Shown: in pieces, positions 20,901-29,424 of the stretch | Numbering within the stretch: the stretch's first letter is position 1 | Layout of the letters: each line of letters begins with the position of its first letter | Source: Woeseiaceae bacterium | Lineage (GTDB): Bacteria; Pseudomonadota; Gammaproteobacteria; Steroidobacterales; Woeseiaceae | Length of the DNA stretch: 64,000 nucleotides | Assembly: GCA_028280615.1 (NCBI GenBank) | Contig: JANQLK010000011.1 | Span: forward strand, 21,018 to 85,017 | Direction of reading: 5' to 3' | Program-made: the position numbers and the translations under genes | Notes under the pieces: model-generated | What the model saw: the letters and a program-made list of their open reading frames with translations, nothing else | The model's database searches: none | What the model was told of the DNA's origin: nothing

Positions 20901-21431
20901 CTGCGCTCGGGCGAGGAACCCGATCTCGACGCGCCGCTAAACGCGGGCGTCGACATCAATCTGCACGTGCCCGCGCTGCTGCCCGAGGACTACGTGCCTG
21001 ACGTGCACCTGCGGCTGATCCTGTACAAGCGGATTTCGGCGGCGAGCTCCGCCGAGGAGCTGCGCGAACTCAGCGTCGAGCTGATCGATCGCTTCGGCCT
21101 GCTGCCCGAGGCGTCGAAAAACCTGCTGCGCGTCGCGGGCATCAAACGAGCGGCCGGCGAGCTCGGCATCGAGAAGATCGACGCCTCGAACGCCGGCGGC
21201 TACCTCGTATTCGCCGACGAGAGCCGCGTCGATCCGCTCGCGCTGATCCAGCTCGTGCAGGGTGACAGCCGCACGTACAGACTCAAGGGCTCGCATCGAT
21301 TGACGTTCCGGACAGATCTCGATGAGCTCGAATCCCGCTTCGCGTTCATCGAAACGTTGCTCGATCGCCTCTCAGGTGGTACCAAGGCGGCTGAGCGAGC
21401 GCAACAGCACGGGGCACGACGACATGCCTAG
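17931..21431 (+). CDS. mfd: Transcription-repair coupling factor
   Basis: ~1166 aa; GDVGFGKTEVALRA, VDEEHRFG, LTATPIPRTLN, RGRVGRS helicase motifs. GTG start 17931 preferred over TTG at 17880. Confidence 0.96.
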   Translation: MTDTAVLIPETLAAATDRTGFGRLVGASMALAAVEYARAAPGPVLLLADDPRQADRLEAECRFFAGSDFDVLHFVEWETLPWDNFSPHQDIISERLKVLAALPELSRGIVIASAPVLLQRLPPTDYVAARTLSLAVGQTLPRDAFVDTLVAAGYYRVPQVSEHGEFAVRGSLTDVFPMGAGAPIRIDYFDDEIESLRTFSVDTQLSGDTLPAIALLPAREIPLDEADVKRFRARYRERFEGQPGKSRVYRDVSDGIAHGGIEYYLPLFFDETASFTSYLPRNCVVISPDGLSATLETAWSEIRERYELHRHDVERPILKPEETFFRIEDVLAGLGDHPQHLYSAQSLAERKGYVNLPTRLPPALKIEARYEDPAAGLMQFLNDFDGRILFAAESAGRREQLHELLAGRGLDIARFERWEDFLAADTRIGLVIAPLENGVLLPESGLALLSEQQLFGDRVRQKRRRRAADRDPETIIRQLNDLQPGSPVVHAEYGVGRYLGLATIAAGGIDAEFLHIEYADGDKLYVPVHALDLISRYTGASPETAPLHRLGSDQWARARKRAAERARDVAAELLDTYARRAARPGHAFRWPESDYRAFEAGFPFDLTEDQATTIDAVLEDLASDQPMDRVVCGDVGFGKTEVALRATFAAVHGGKQVAILVPTTLLAQQHGENFRDRFADWPVRVEILSRFQSPKQVKDIVAGLRSGNIDVVIGTHRLLQHTKDIKDVGLVIVDEEHRFGVRHKEAIKSLRSEIDVLTLTATPIPRTLNLALGGLRDLSLITTPPAERLAVKTFVSEWNDTLIREACLREIKRGGQVYFIHNRVEDIGKIELKLEKLVPEAKIRIGHGQMPERELEQVMFDFYHRRFNVLLCTTIVESGIDVPSANTIVINRADRFGLAQLHQLRGRVGRSHHRAYAYMVAPPRAVMTADAVKRLEAIDSLDDLGAGFTLATHDLEIRGAGELLGDEQSGQIQEIGFSLYMDMLTQAVESLRSGEEPDLDAPLNAGVDINLHVPALLPEDYVPDVHLRLILYKRISAASSAEELRELSVELIDRFGLLPEASKNLLRVAGIKRAAGELGIEKIDASNAGGYLVFADESRVDPLALIQLVQGDSRTYRLKGSHRLTFRTDLDELESRFAFIETLLDRLSGGTKAAERAQQHGARRHA

Positions 21432-22470
21432 GATCATGTACACACTGCTGCTCCTGCTGCCGGCCGGCGCGGGCGTCGCGCAGACGACGCCGGACGTGGA
21501 CGAGCAGGGAGAGCCGGAGCTCCGCCGCTACAGCGTCGAGCTCATCGTTTTCGCCTATGCCGAAGACGTCGCGACGGGCAGCGAGCTGTTCCTGCCCGAG
21601 GTCGTCGAGGTCGAAGCGCCGGCGCTGATCGGTGACCGGGAGGGCTTCTGGTCCGCCGAGGGACCGATCCCGGACGACTCGATGGCCGGCGACGGCGAAA
21701 CGGTCCTCGACGAAACGGCGCCGGACCAGGAATCCGGCGCTGGCGAAGCACCGCCCGAGTTTTTCGACGAATTCGGCCGGCGCGTGAATGAATACGGCGA
21801 GCGCATCGATGACGCCGGCAATGTCATCGTCGGGTTCGACCCCTACGCGCTGACGGTCTTTGCCGAGGACGAGCTCACGATGCTCGATACCTGGGATCGC
21901 CTCGACCGGCTCGATGCCTACGAGCCGCTTCTGCACGTGGGCTGGGCGCAGCCGGGCTTGCCCGAGGAGGAGACCGAGGCCATTCCGCTGGAGGACTTCG
22001 AGTCGCCCGTGGCCGGACTCGACGGCGCATTCACGCTGTACCTGAGCCGCTACCTGCACCTCGTCGTCGACCTCGAGCTCGCGGCCGAGCGCGGCAGAGA
22101 CATCGACGGCGACGGTATCGTCGACGAGATGCCGGACGACTCGAGCCGCGACCTGAGCTACGAGGAAACCGTCGCGCTGTACGGCCGGGCCGGCCGCCGC
22201 GAGACGGCCTCTCCCCTGCCCGGCCAGCCAATGACCGGCCGGCTGTTTGCGGACGACGAGTATGCCGACGAGATGTCCCCGGCCGCGGCCCTCAAGGTGC
22301 TGCCGCTCAAGTATTCGATCAACGAAAACCGCATCGTGAACAGCGGCGACGTGCGCTACTTCGACCATCCGAAGTTCGGCGTCGTCGCGAAGATCGAGCG
22401 CGTCGAGCTGCCGGACCCGGCCGAGGCCGGCGACGATACGGACGTGCTGCTGCCGGTGACCGCTCGATGA
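21424..22470 (+). CDS. CsiV-like (peptidoglycan-binding) family protein
   Basis: Follows mfd with 8-bp overlap; signal peptide; RRYSVELIVFAYAEDV and C-terminal YFDHPKFGVVAKIERV typical of the protein downstream of mfd in pseudomonads. Confidence 0.6.
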   Translation: MPRIMYTLLLLLPAGAGVAQTTPDVDEQGEPELRRYSVELIVFAYAEDVATGSELFLPEVVEVEAPALIGDREGFWSAEGPIPDDSMAGDGETVLDETAPDQESGAGEAPPEFFDEFGRRVNEYGERIDDAGNVIVGFDPYALTVFAEDELTMLDTWDRLDRLDAYEPLLHVGWAQPGLPEEETEAIPLEDFESPVAGLDGAFTLYLSRYLHLVVDLELAAERGRDIDGDGIVDEMPDDSSRDLSYEETVALYGRAGRRETASPLPGQPMTGRLFADDEYADEMSPAAALKVLPLKYSINENRIVNSGDVRYFDHPKFGVVAKIERVELPDPAEAGDDTDVLLPVTAR

Positions 22471-22534
22471 CGCCGGCGGGCGGAAACTTGTAACGTGGGA
22501 ACGACAAAAAGCTATTAAATCAGTGCTTTATTAG

Positions 22535-23096
22535 AAAAACATAAAAGCAACTATAAACAGGCCATGGAATGAACTTGTCAGTGCCGCGTATGCCGATCTC
22601 TTGGGAGACCCGGCACGATTAGCAGATAACCTGAAAGCCTTTGATCAGGAAACGCTTGATGCGTTGATGCCGAGAGCCGATCAGAGAGTTTGGAATCGGG
22701 TCGCAAGAGAACTGGATCGTATCTATTCGGTTGGCGCTGATGAAATCGCTGAACGACAGATCAAGAACAAGAGTTTTATTGACTCGCTGATTACCTCATC
22801 TACGCCGAGAAAGTCTCGGACGAGCATTCAGGCGATGAACAACACGAATGACGAGGCGACGCGTGACTCGTATCGAGCAGCGATTGTCGAGTAGGCTTGG
22901 GATGACGTTTTTAAGCCGGCAAAGAGTAAAGTCAATGTCGATGCCGAATTGCTAAGACGGCGCGTCGCAAAACTCAAGGAAACGGGCTTGTGGAGCGTCC
23001 TATCTACTGAATAACAACCACGCAATATTAACGGCGATGGGCGGCGCTTTAGCGCAAATTGCCCCGCCTGAAGATATCAGCCAATTGGAGGACTAG
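22535..23096 (+). pseudogene. Decayed phage-like structural gene fragment (5'-truncated, in-frame amber, 1-nt frameshift)
   Basis: Frame open from 22535 (after TAG) reads ...WNELVSAAYADLLGDPARLADNLKAFDQ...RAAIVE*AWDDVFKPAKSKVNVDAELLRRRVAKLKETGLWSVLST; removing one A at 23010/23011 joins it to DNNHAILTAMGGALAQIAPPEDISQLED* ending at 23096. Confidence 0.6.
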
Positions 23097-25277
23097 ATGG
23101 CATTTCCATTACTTGGTACGCCCAAACCACAGTTTTTCGATTCATCTGGAACTCCGCTTGCAGCTGGTACGGTTGAGGTAAAAGAGCCCGATGACGATAC
23201 GGACAAAGCGACTTATCCAACCTATGACGATGCAGAGGCGGCGACAAACCCAAATGACAACCCACTGACGTTGAACTCTCGCGGCGAGCCGGCAAATGGT
23301 TTGTGGGGAATTGATGGCGAAGATTACAAAATCGTTCTGAAGGATGATAGCGGTTCTACGGTCTACACAGTCGATGATGTTTTTCTGCCGGTCTCACCTA
23401 TCAATAAGACAGCGGCAGAAACATCAGCAGGCGTAACGGTAATAGACTTTGCCTACCCGCCCGGTGACGTTCGTCGGTACGGTGCAAACGGGTCGTCGGA
23501 CGACACAGCCGCGATAAATGCGGCTCTATCGGTTGGCGGCGAGGTCCTCTTGCTTTCGTCGCATACGATTAGCGCAAAGCTCGATATTACCGCTGATTGT
23601 CACATCAAAGGCGCTCGGCCATACACGACGTTTACTCAATCTCACGATGGTGAATTGTTTGATCTGTCGACCCAGAATGTCTACATCGAAAATGTTAAGG
23701 CATCAGGAAATGACTTTATTCTGATCGATTCAAGCTTTAACGATCTCACTATTGATAACTGCCACATCACAGGTGCACCGACGACGTTCACCGAATACGG
23801 CATTCGTGCGGCAACGGGTGCGGCCCTGACGTGCAACAATCTGATCATTTCTCGTACGTACTTCAAAGACTGCGCTTGTACACTTTTGAATGAGCTAACG
23901 GGCGAACTACTCGAAATGTCCGATTGCCACGTCAAAGACGCGCAGACGCTTGTGCTTCGATCTTTGCCATCGTCTTGGCCAAACCAAGGCTCAACTGAGA
24001 ACTGGAATCACGTCAAATTCTTGCGCAATTGGGTCGATGGCATAAACACCAACGTCACGGACACAAGCGCCTTTGCAAGATTGGTGATGTCAACAGCCAA
24101 CAACGAAATAGAAGTTGGAAACAATGTAGCCAAGAACTTCACGACGACGGGGTCTGGAACCATCATCTACTCAGACACCGGAGATACAAATGTGCACGAT
24201 AATTTTTTTGAAAACATGCAAGGCAATAACTTTCTGATTCGAGATAAAGATCATGCGGCGACGAACTCCCATCGGGTAGTAAATAACACGTTCAAGCAGG
24301 ACGCTGTTTCAACAAACGTCCCAGGCATTATGAGCTGTTTGAAGAAATCGAACGCAATTATTGAGGGTAACGTATTTGTCGGTTGTGAGGGTGTTTGCCT
24401 AGAGGTCTACGACCCAAGGACAGCTCCTTACGCCAGCAACATCAAGTTCAGCAACAATCACATCATTGACCACAATTACCCCGCTGTTGTTCGCTTGAGG
24501 GAGCCATCCAGCAATATCACAATCAGCGGTAACACGGTTCACGGTCTGACAAATACGGGTGCGGTCACGCTTGAGGGCGAAGATGACGAGCGCCTTGTAA
24601 GCATATACGTTTCAAGTGAAGGTGATTCCGCAACAGATATTGAGAATGTGGTCATATCGGGCAACTCAATTTTAGACGGCTCGGCGACCTCGTGCATGGT
24701 TTCGCTTTACACCAATACGTCGGCCCCAGGGGGCATCAACAATATTTCTATTGTCGACAACTACCTGCCAGACGGATTGGCGCTGATCAAGGGGATCACG
24801 AATGGTGCTCCTACGGCAGAATCTATATACCTTGATGGTAACGTTCTCGGTCGAGGTGTCGACCTTGTTGACGGCGATCACCCGCAAGAATGGCGGGGTC
24901 CGCTTAAGGGTGTAACATCTGGAATGTATGATTTCTCTGTCAATGGCGGCTCAGTCGGAAATATTGCAATAGCAAGCATTCCGGATAACTCAACCGTGGT
25001 TAAAGCGTGGTATGAGGTTTTAACCGCCCCCACCAGTGGTGGCAGTGCCACGATAGCATTTGGTGTGCAAACCAACGATGCGGCCGGTATTTTAGCCGCT
25101 ACGGCATACAACAATGCCGTCTTCAATACGGGCTATCACGACGCCATACCGGATGGTACGGCAACGAACTTCACAACCAAGACGACGGCGGTTCGTAGTC
25201 TCGTTATGACCATCGGTACTTCTGCACTAACGGCGGGAAAGATTCGAATCTGGGCAGAGTACATCACGAGCGAATAA
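23097..25277 (+). CDS. Phage tailspike-like protein, predicted right-handed beta-helix
   Basis: N-terminal head-binding-like MAFPLLGTPKPQFFDSSGTPLAAGTVEV..., then D-V-R-R-Y-G-A-N-G and repeated N-[IV]-x-I-x-x-N-x-[FIV] rungs typical of pectate-lyase-like beta-helix spikes. Confidence 0.8.
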   Translation: MAFPLLGTPKPQFFDSSGTPLAAGTVEVKEPDDDTDKATYPTYDDAEAATNPNDNPLTLNSRGEPANGLWGIDGEDYKIVLKDDSGSTVYTVDDVFLPVSPINKTAAETSAGVTVIDFAYPPGDVRRYGANGSSDDTAAINAALSVGGEVLLLSSHTISAKLDITADCHIKGARPYTTFTQSHDGELFDLSTQNVYIENVKASGNDFILIDSSFNDLTIDNCHITGAPTTFTEYGIRAATGAALTCNNLIISRTYFKDCACTLLNELTGELLEMSDCHVKDAQTLVLRSLPSSWPNQGSTENWNHVKFLRNWVDGINTNVTDTSAFARLVMSTANNEIEVGNNVAKNFTTTGSGTIIYSDTGDTNVHDNFFENMQGNNFLIRDKDHAATNSHRVVNNTFKQDAVSTNVPGIMSCLKKSNAIIEGNVFVGCEGVCLEVYDPRTAPYASNIKFSNNHIIDHNYPAVVRLREPSSNITISGNTVHGLTNTGAVTLEGEDDERLVSIYVSSEGDSATDIENVVISGNSILDGSATSCMVSLYTNTSAPGGINNISIVDNYLPDGLALIKGITNGAPTAESIYLDGNVLGRGVDLVDGDHPQEWRGPLKGVTSGMYDFSVNGGSVGNIAIASIPDNSTVVKAWYEVLTAPTSGGSATIAFGVQTNDAAGILAATAYNNAVFNTGYHDAIPDGTATNFTTKTTAVRSLVMTIGTSALTAGKIRIWAEYITSE

Positions 25278-25321
25278 TGGCATTCGCAATACTAGGAAAT
25301 CCGGTTCCTCAGTTCTTTTGA
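25277..25321 (+). pseudogene. Truncated start of a second tailspike gene
   Basis: TAATG overlap with preceding stop; encodes MAFAILGNPVPQFF* which matches MAFPLLGTPKPQFF of the upstream spike, then homology stops. Confidence 0.65.
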
Positions 25322-25360
25322 GCCATAACTGACCGGAACGCATCGCACCCGGCGACAACG

Positions 25361-26272
25361 CTAGCCCGCATCCAGCAACCCGTCGAAAAACTCCTCCGAC
25401 GATGGCGCGCCCCGGGCGACGGTAATCGTTCCGAGCCGATGCGATACCGTGACGAAGCGCCCCTGCTCCGAGCGCGGGTGATGGATGCGCAGCTCCCGCA
25501 CCGACGCCGAGATGCGATCCGCAAAGGCACGCACGTTGTCCTCGTCTGCCGCATGCGACAGCACGACGATCTTGTCGTCGCCGTGGCGCCCGACCACGTC
25601 GCTGGCGCGGCGCAGGCAGCGTTGCACGGTCTGGCCGACCCGGCGGAGGCAGGAGTCGGCGGCATGGCGACCGAAGACGTCGACGTAGGCTGCGAAGTCA
25701 TCGAACGTAAACACGACGACGGCCAGCGTCGCCTGCTCGCGCCCGGCAACGGCCCAGTCGTGGGCCAGGATGTCGCGGAAGGTGCGCTCGTTGAGCAGGC
25801 CCGTCAGGGGGTCTTCGCGCCGCAGGTCGCGAATACGCCGCCGTGCGCGCTTGAGTGCCTGGTCGGCGTGGGCTGCCGCGCGGCCGCTCGTGAAGCGAAG
25901 CACGACCGCCATGTACTGACCGCCCGAGTCGCCGGGGTCGTCGACCGGCTTCAATACCAGCAGGCATTCCCGACCGTTTACGTCGACGGATATCGTGCTG
26001 GCGCGCCCGCTGCGCACGGCTTCGCTGACCTCGAGAGCCGACTCGCGGCCGACCAGCTTGTCGATGAGCTCTGCGAAAGGCAGCGGCTGGAGGTCGGCGT
26101 CCACGCTCGCATCGTCGTCGGGATCGCCGGGCCCCGCGCCGAGTTTCACGAACGCGGGATTTGCCATGACGACGGGCCAGTCTGCCTGCTCAGTGCGAAA
26201 CAGCAGCATCGGCTCGGCCGACGCATCGACCAGCGCACGCAGGGCGATGGAGGACAGCGTGCTCATCCTCAA
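25361..26272 (-). CDS. GGDEF-domain protein with degenerate active-site motif
   Basis: DPLTGLLNERTFRDIL typical GGDEF entry; expected GGDEF site reads RHGDDKI. Confidence 0.8.
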   Translation of the reverse strand: MRMSTLSSIALRALVDASAEPMLLFRTEQADWPVVMANPAFVKLGAGPGDPDDDASVDADLQPLPFAELIDKLVGRESALEVSEAVRSGRASTISVDVNGRECLLVLKPVDDPGDSGGQYMAVVLRFTSGRAAAHADQALKRARRRIRDLRREDPLTGLLNERTFRDILAHDWAVAGREQATLAVVVFTFDDFAAYVDVFGRHAADSCLRRVGQTVQRCLRRASDVVGRHGDDKIVVLSHAADEDNVRAFADRISASVRELRIHHPRSEQGRFVTVSHRLGTITVARGAPSSEEFFDGLLDAG

Positions 26273-27015
26273 CCCTCGCGCACGCGGCCGAGGAATCGCG
26301 CAACGACGGCCATGGCTTTGTCGCGCGCCGCGCCCGACACGGCCTCGAGTTCGTCGTGAATGGGCTTATCGCCTCGCCCGGCTGCCCGATTGACGACGAT
26401 GGCGATACAGGCGTACTCGATCCCCCGCTCGGCTGCCAGCGCGGCCTCGGGCATGCCGGTCATGCCGACGTAGTCGGCCCCGTCGCGTTCCAGCCGGTCT
26501 ACCTCGGCCGCGGTCTCGAGGCGCGGCCCCTGGGTCGCGGCGTAGACGCCGCCAACGCCCGTTTCGATCTCCGCTTCCGCGGCGGCGGACAGCAGTGAGG
26601 CACGTAGCGATGCCGAAAACGGCCGCGTGAAATCGATGTGGTCGGCGCCCTCGCCGACACTGTCGACGAACGTGTGCTCACGTCCCCAGGTGTAGTCGAT
26701 GACCTGGTCCGGAATCGCGATGCCGCCGGGAAGGACGTCGGTCGTGACCGAGCCGACCGTATTCAGCGCGATGACCGCATCGACACCCGCGCTATACAGG
26801 CACTCGATGTTCGCCCGGTAGTTGATTCGATGCGGCGGTATCGTGTGCGGCAAGCCGTGCCGCGCAAGCACGCGCACGGAATTCCCCGCGAGCGTCACGT
26901 CGTAGAGGGGCGACGACGGCATGCCGTAAGCGTTCTCAGCCGCCGCATCGGACGGCGAGACTTCGAGCATGCCGGAGAGCCCCGAGCCGGCGATGATTGC
27001 TACCTGCTCAGGCAT
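26269..27015 (-). CDS. S-methyl-5'-thioinosine/thioadenosine phosphorylase family protein
   Basis: AIIAGSGL, RHGLPHTIPPHRINYRANI, ALNTVGSV, TQGPRLET, GMTGMPEAALAAE motifs; adjacent to nagZ. Confidence 0.88.
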   Translation of the reverse strand: MPEQVAIIAGSGLSGMLEVSPSDAAAENAYGMPSSPLYDVTLAGNSVRVLARHGLPHTIPPHRINYRANIECLYSAGVDAVIALNTVGSVTTDVLPGGIAIPDQVIDYTWGREHTFVDSVGEGADHIDFTRPFSASLRASLLSAAAEAEIETGVGGVYAATQGPRLETAAEVDRLERDGADYVGMTGMPEAALAAERGIEYACIAIVVNRAAGRGDKPIHDELEAVSGAARDKAMAVVARFLGRVREG

Positions 27016-28054
27016 CCAGGGTCAGCTCCGGCGGTTCGCTGACCTCGGCGAGCGCGGCGGTGGCAGCCCCCCACTCCTCGCTCTTGTTGAGCGCCTTCAA
27101 GCTCTTGCCACCCGTGCCATGCAGCCGTGCCAGGCGCACCTGCGACACGGGATTCGAATAGCCGGACAGCGCGTGAACGGCGCGCTCGGCCCGCGCCCGG
27201 TCATTGCAGATGATGACCATATCGCAACCCGCCGACAGCGACAGCTTCGCGCGATCCGGCATGCTGCCGTACTCGCGCGTCGCCTTCATGCTCAGGTCGT
27301 CCGAGAATACGGCGCCGTCGAAGCCGAGCCGGCCGCGCAGTTCCTCCTGAATCCAGTACCGGGAGAAGCCGGACGGCTCGGGATCGATGTCGGCGTACAC
27401 GATATGCGCCATCATGACGCCGGCCACCGCTCGCGTCGATACCAGGCGCTCGTAGGGCAGCATGTCGTCGAGCAGGTCGCCGTACTCGCGCCGGTCCACG
27501 GGCAGTTTCAGGTGCGAGTCTGCGACCACGGCGCCGTGACCCGGGAAGTGCTTGGCAACGGCGGCCATGCCGGCGCTCCTGAGCCCGCGCGAGAACTGCG
27601 TAGCGAGAGCCCCGACGACTCGTGGACTGGAGTGAAACGCTCGGTCGCCGATGATCTCGCTGATGCCCCAGTCGAGGTCGACGCAGGGCGCGAAACACAG
27701 GTCGATGTCGACAGACCTGAGTTCGCTTCCGATCAGCCAGCCGGCTGTCCTGGCAAGCTGCTCCGCCTGCTCCGCGTCGCGACGATGCAGCCGCCCGATC
27801 GCGCGCATCGCCGGAATGACCGTGAACCCCTCCCGGAATCGTTGTACCCGGCCGCCCTCGTGATCGACGGCGATCAACAGCGGCGGCCGCCTGAGCCGGC
27901 GCAGCTCGGCGACGAGTTCGGTGATCTGCTGCACGGATTCGAAGTTGCGGGTGAACAGAATGATGCCGCCGACGGCAGGCTCGCGCAGCAGATCGCGGTC
28001 CGCCGGCGTCAGGCGGGTACCGTCGATATCGAGCATGACGGGGCCAAGGGACAT
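27008..28054 (-). CDS. nagZ: Beta-N-acetylhexosaminidase
   Basis: GP family 3: IDHEGGRVQRF -> DHEGGRVQRFREGF, KHFPGHGAVVADSH, FSDDLSM. Confidence 0.94.
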   Translation of the reverse strand: MSLGPVMLDIDGTRLTPADRDLLREPAVGGIILFTRNFESVQQITELVAELRRLRRPPLLIAVDHEGGRVQRFREGFTVIPAMRAIGRLHRRDAEQAEQLARTAGWLIGSELRSVDIDLCFAPCVDLDWGISEIIGDRAFHSSPRVVGALATQFSRGLRSAGMAAVAKHFPGHGAVVADSHLKLPVDRREYGDLLDDMLPYERLVSTRAVAGVMMAHIVYADIDPEPSGFSRYWIQEELRGRLGFDGAVFSDDLSMKATREYGSMPDRAKLSLSAGCDMVIICNDRARAERAVHALSGYSNPVSQVRLARLHGTGGKSLKALNKSEEWGAATAALAEVSEPPELTLDA

Positions 28055-28101
28055 GGTCGTAACTTATATTTTACTTTCCATAAATTCAATAAATTACTGT
28101 T

Positions 28102-29421
28102 TTACTTAACAAAGACTGCCATGGACTCGACATGTGCCGTGTGCGGGAACATGTCGATGATGCCCGCCGCTTCGAGCCTGTAGCCATGCTCGCGAACCAG
28201 CGTCCCGGCATCCCGAGCCAGCGTTCCCGGGTGGCAGGACACGTACACGATACGCTGTGCACCGATGCGCTGCACATGCTCGAGAACCTCGGCCGCGCCG
28301 CTGCGGGCCGGATCGAGCAACAGGCGGTCCCAGCTTCCATCGAACCAGCGTTCGCTGCCGTCGATTTTTGCGAGGTCAGCCGCCGTAAACTCGACGTTGT
28401 CGAGCCCGTTCAGGCTCGCGTTGGCCCCGGCACGTCCGACGAGCCCTGCCTCACCTTCGATTCCCAGCACGTGACCGGCCCGGCGCGCGATCGGCAACGT
28501 GAAGTTGCCAATGCCGCAGAAAAGGTCCAGGACGCGGTCGTCAGGCCCCGGTTCGAGCCAGTCGACGGCCTGCTCGACCATGCGCTCGTTGATCTCAGGG
28601 TTGACCTGCACGAAGTCGATTGGCCGAAACCCGACGTTTAGGTCGAAGCCCGGCAAGGCGTAGAACAGCGGCTCCGGGTTTACGTCGGGCCAGGCGCATT
28701 CGAGCGAATCGAGTCCGCCGGGCTGGAGCCATGCCTGGATACCGTGCTGTTCACCGAAGGCGCGGATACGATCGAGATCGCCGGCAGTCGGCGGATCGAG
28801 CACGCGAAACACGAGCGCGGTGGCGTTGTCCGCGACGGCCACCTCCACCTGCGGCAGGCGCGCGCGAATCGACAGCGAGCCAATCAGCTCGCTCAGCGGC
28901 AGCAGCAGGCCGTCGACGGGCCTGGCGAGTACCTCGCAACGCTCCATCTCGGCGATGAACGGCGCGTGCCGCTCGCGAAAGCCGACCAGCACGCGGCCTT
29001 TCGCCGGCACGTCCTTGACGGCCAGACGGGCCCGGCGACGGTAATTCCAGGGTTCGGCCGTCAACGGCTCGAGACGCTCGGCCGGGCTCACCCCGCCGAT
29101 GCGCTCGAGGCTGTCCCAGAGCGTCCGGGCCTTGATGTCACGCTGCTGTTCGATCGACACGTGCTGCAGGGAGCAGCCGCCGCAGCGGCCGTAGGCGGCG
29201 CAGCGCGCATCGACCCGCTCGGGCGACGCCTCGAGCACTTCGAGCAGTTCGGCTTCGTCGAAATTGCGGCGCCGCTTGCGCCTGAGGAAGCGGACCGACT
29301 CGCCCACGAGCGCGCCGGCGACGAACACCTTCTTGCCTTCGCCCGCAACGATACCGCGTCCGTCGTGGGTTACCGAATCGATCCGCCCTTCTTCGGGCTC
29401 GCGACGTCTGGCCCTTGCCAC
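28102..29421 (-). CDS. rlmD: 23S rRNA (uracil(1939)-C(5))-methyltransferase RlmD
   Basis: TRAM domain, CAAYGRCGGCSLQH Fe-S cysteines, DLFCGIGNFTLP, LDPARSGA, YVSCHPGTLARD. Confidence 0.92.
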   Translation of the reverse strand: MARARRREPEEGRIDSVTHDGRGIVAGEGKKVFVAGALVGESVRFLRRKRRRNFDEAELLEVLEASPERVDARCAAYGRCGGCSLQHVSIEQQRDIKARTLWDSLERIGGVSPAERLEPLTAEPWNYRRRARLAVKDVPAKGRVLVGFRERHAPFIAEMERCEVLARPVDGLLLPLSELIGSLSIRARLPQVEVAVADNATALVFRVLDPPTAGDLDRIRAFGEQHGIQAWLQPGGLDSLECAWPDVNPEPLFYALPGFDLNVGFRPIDFVQVNPEINERMVEQAVDWLEPGPDDRVLDLFCGIGNFTLPIARRAGHVLGIEGEAGLVGRAGANASLNGLDNVEFTAADLAKIDGSERWFDGSWDRLLLDPARSGAAEVLEHVQRIGAQRIVYVSCHPGTLARDAGTLVREHGYRLEAAGIIDMFPHTAHVESMAVFVK

Positions 29422-29424
29422 GAG

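Larger units (their letters stand above)
22495..25325. mobile_element. Phage-derived island (tail module fragment), boundaries approximate
   Basis: Sharp drop in GC and change in codon usage relative to flanks; decayed phage-like gene, tailspike gene, and truncated second tailspike start abutting host sequence. Confidence 0.75.

Noticed and set aside
22535-23096. Amber-stop recoding (TAG read as an amino acid) in the phage island
   Set aside because: The same gene also has a frameshift and lacks a start, and the adjacent spike is normal in the standard code; simple decay is the better explanation.
22471-25360. Search for att-like direct repeats or a tRNA at the island ends
   Set aside because: Only a 6-bp match (GGAACG) seen on both sides, too short to support site-specific integration.
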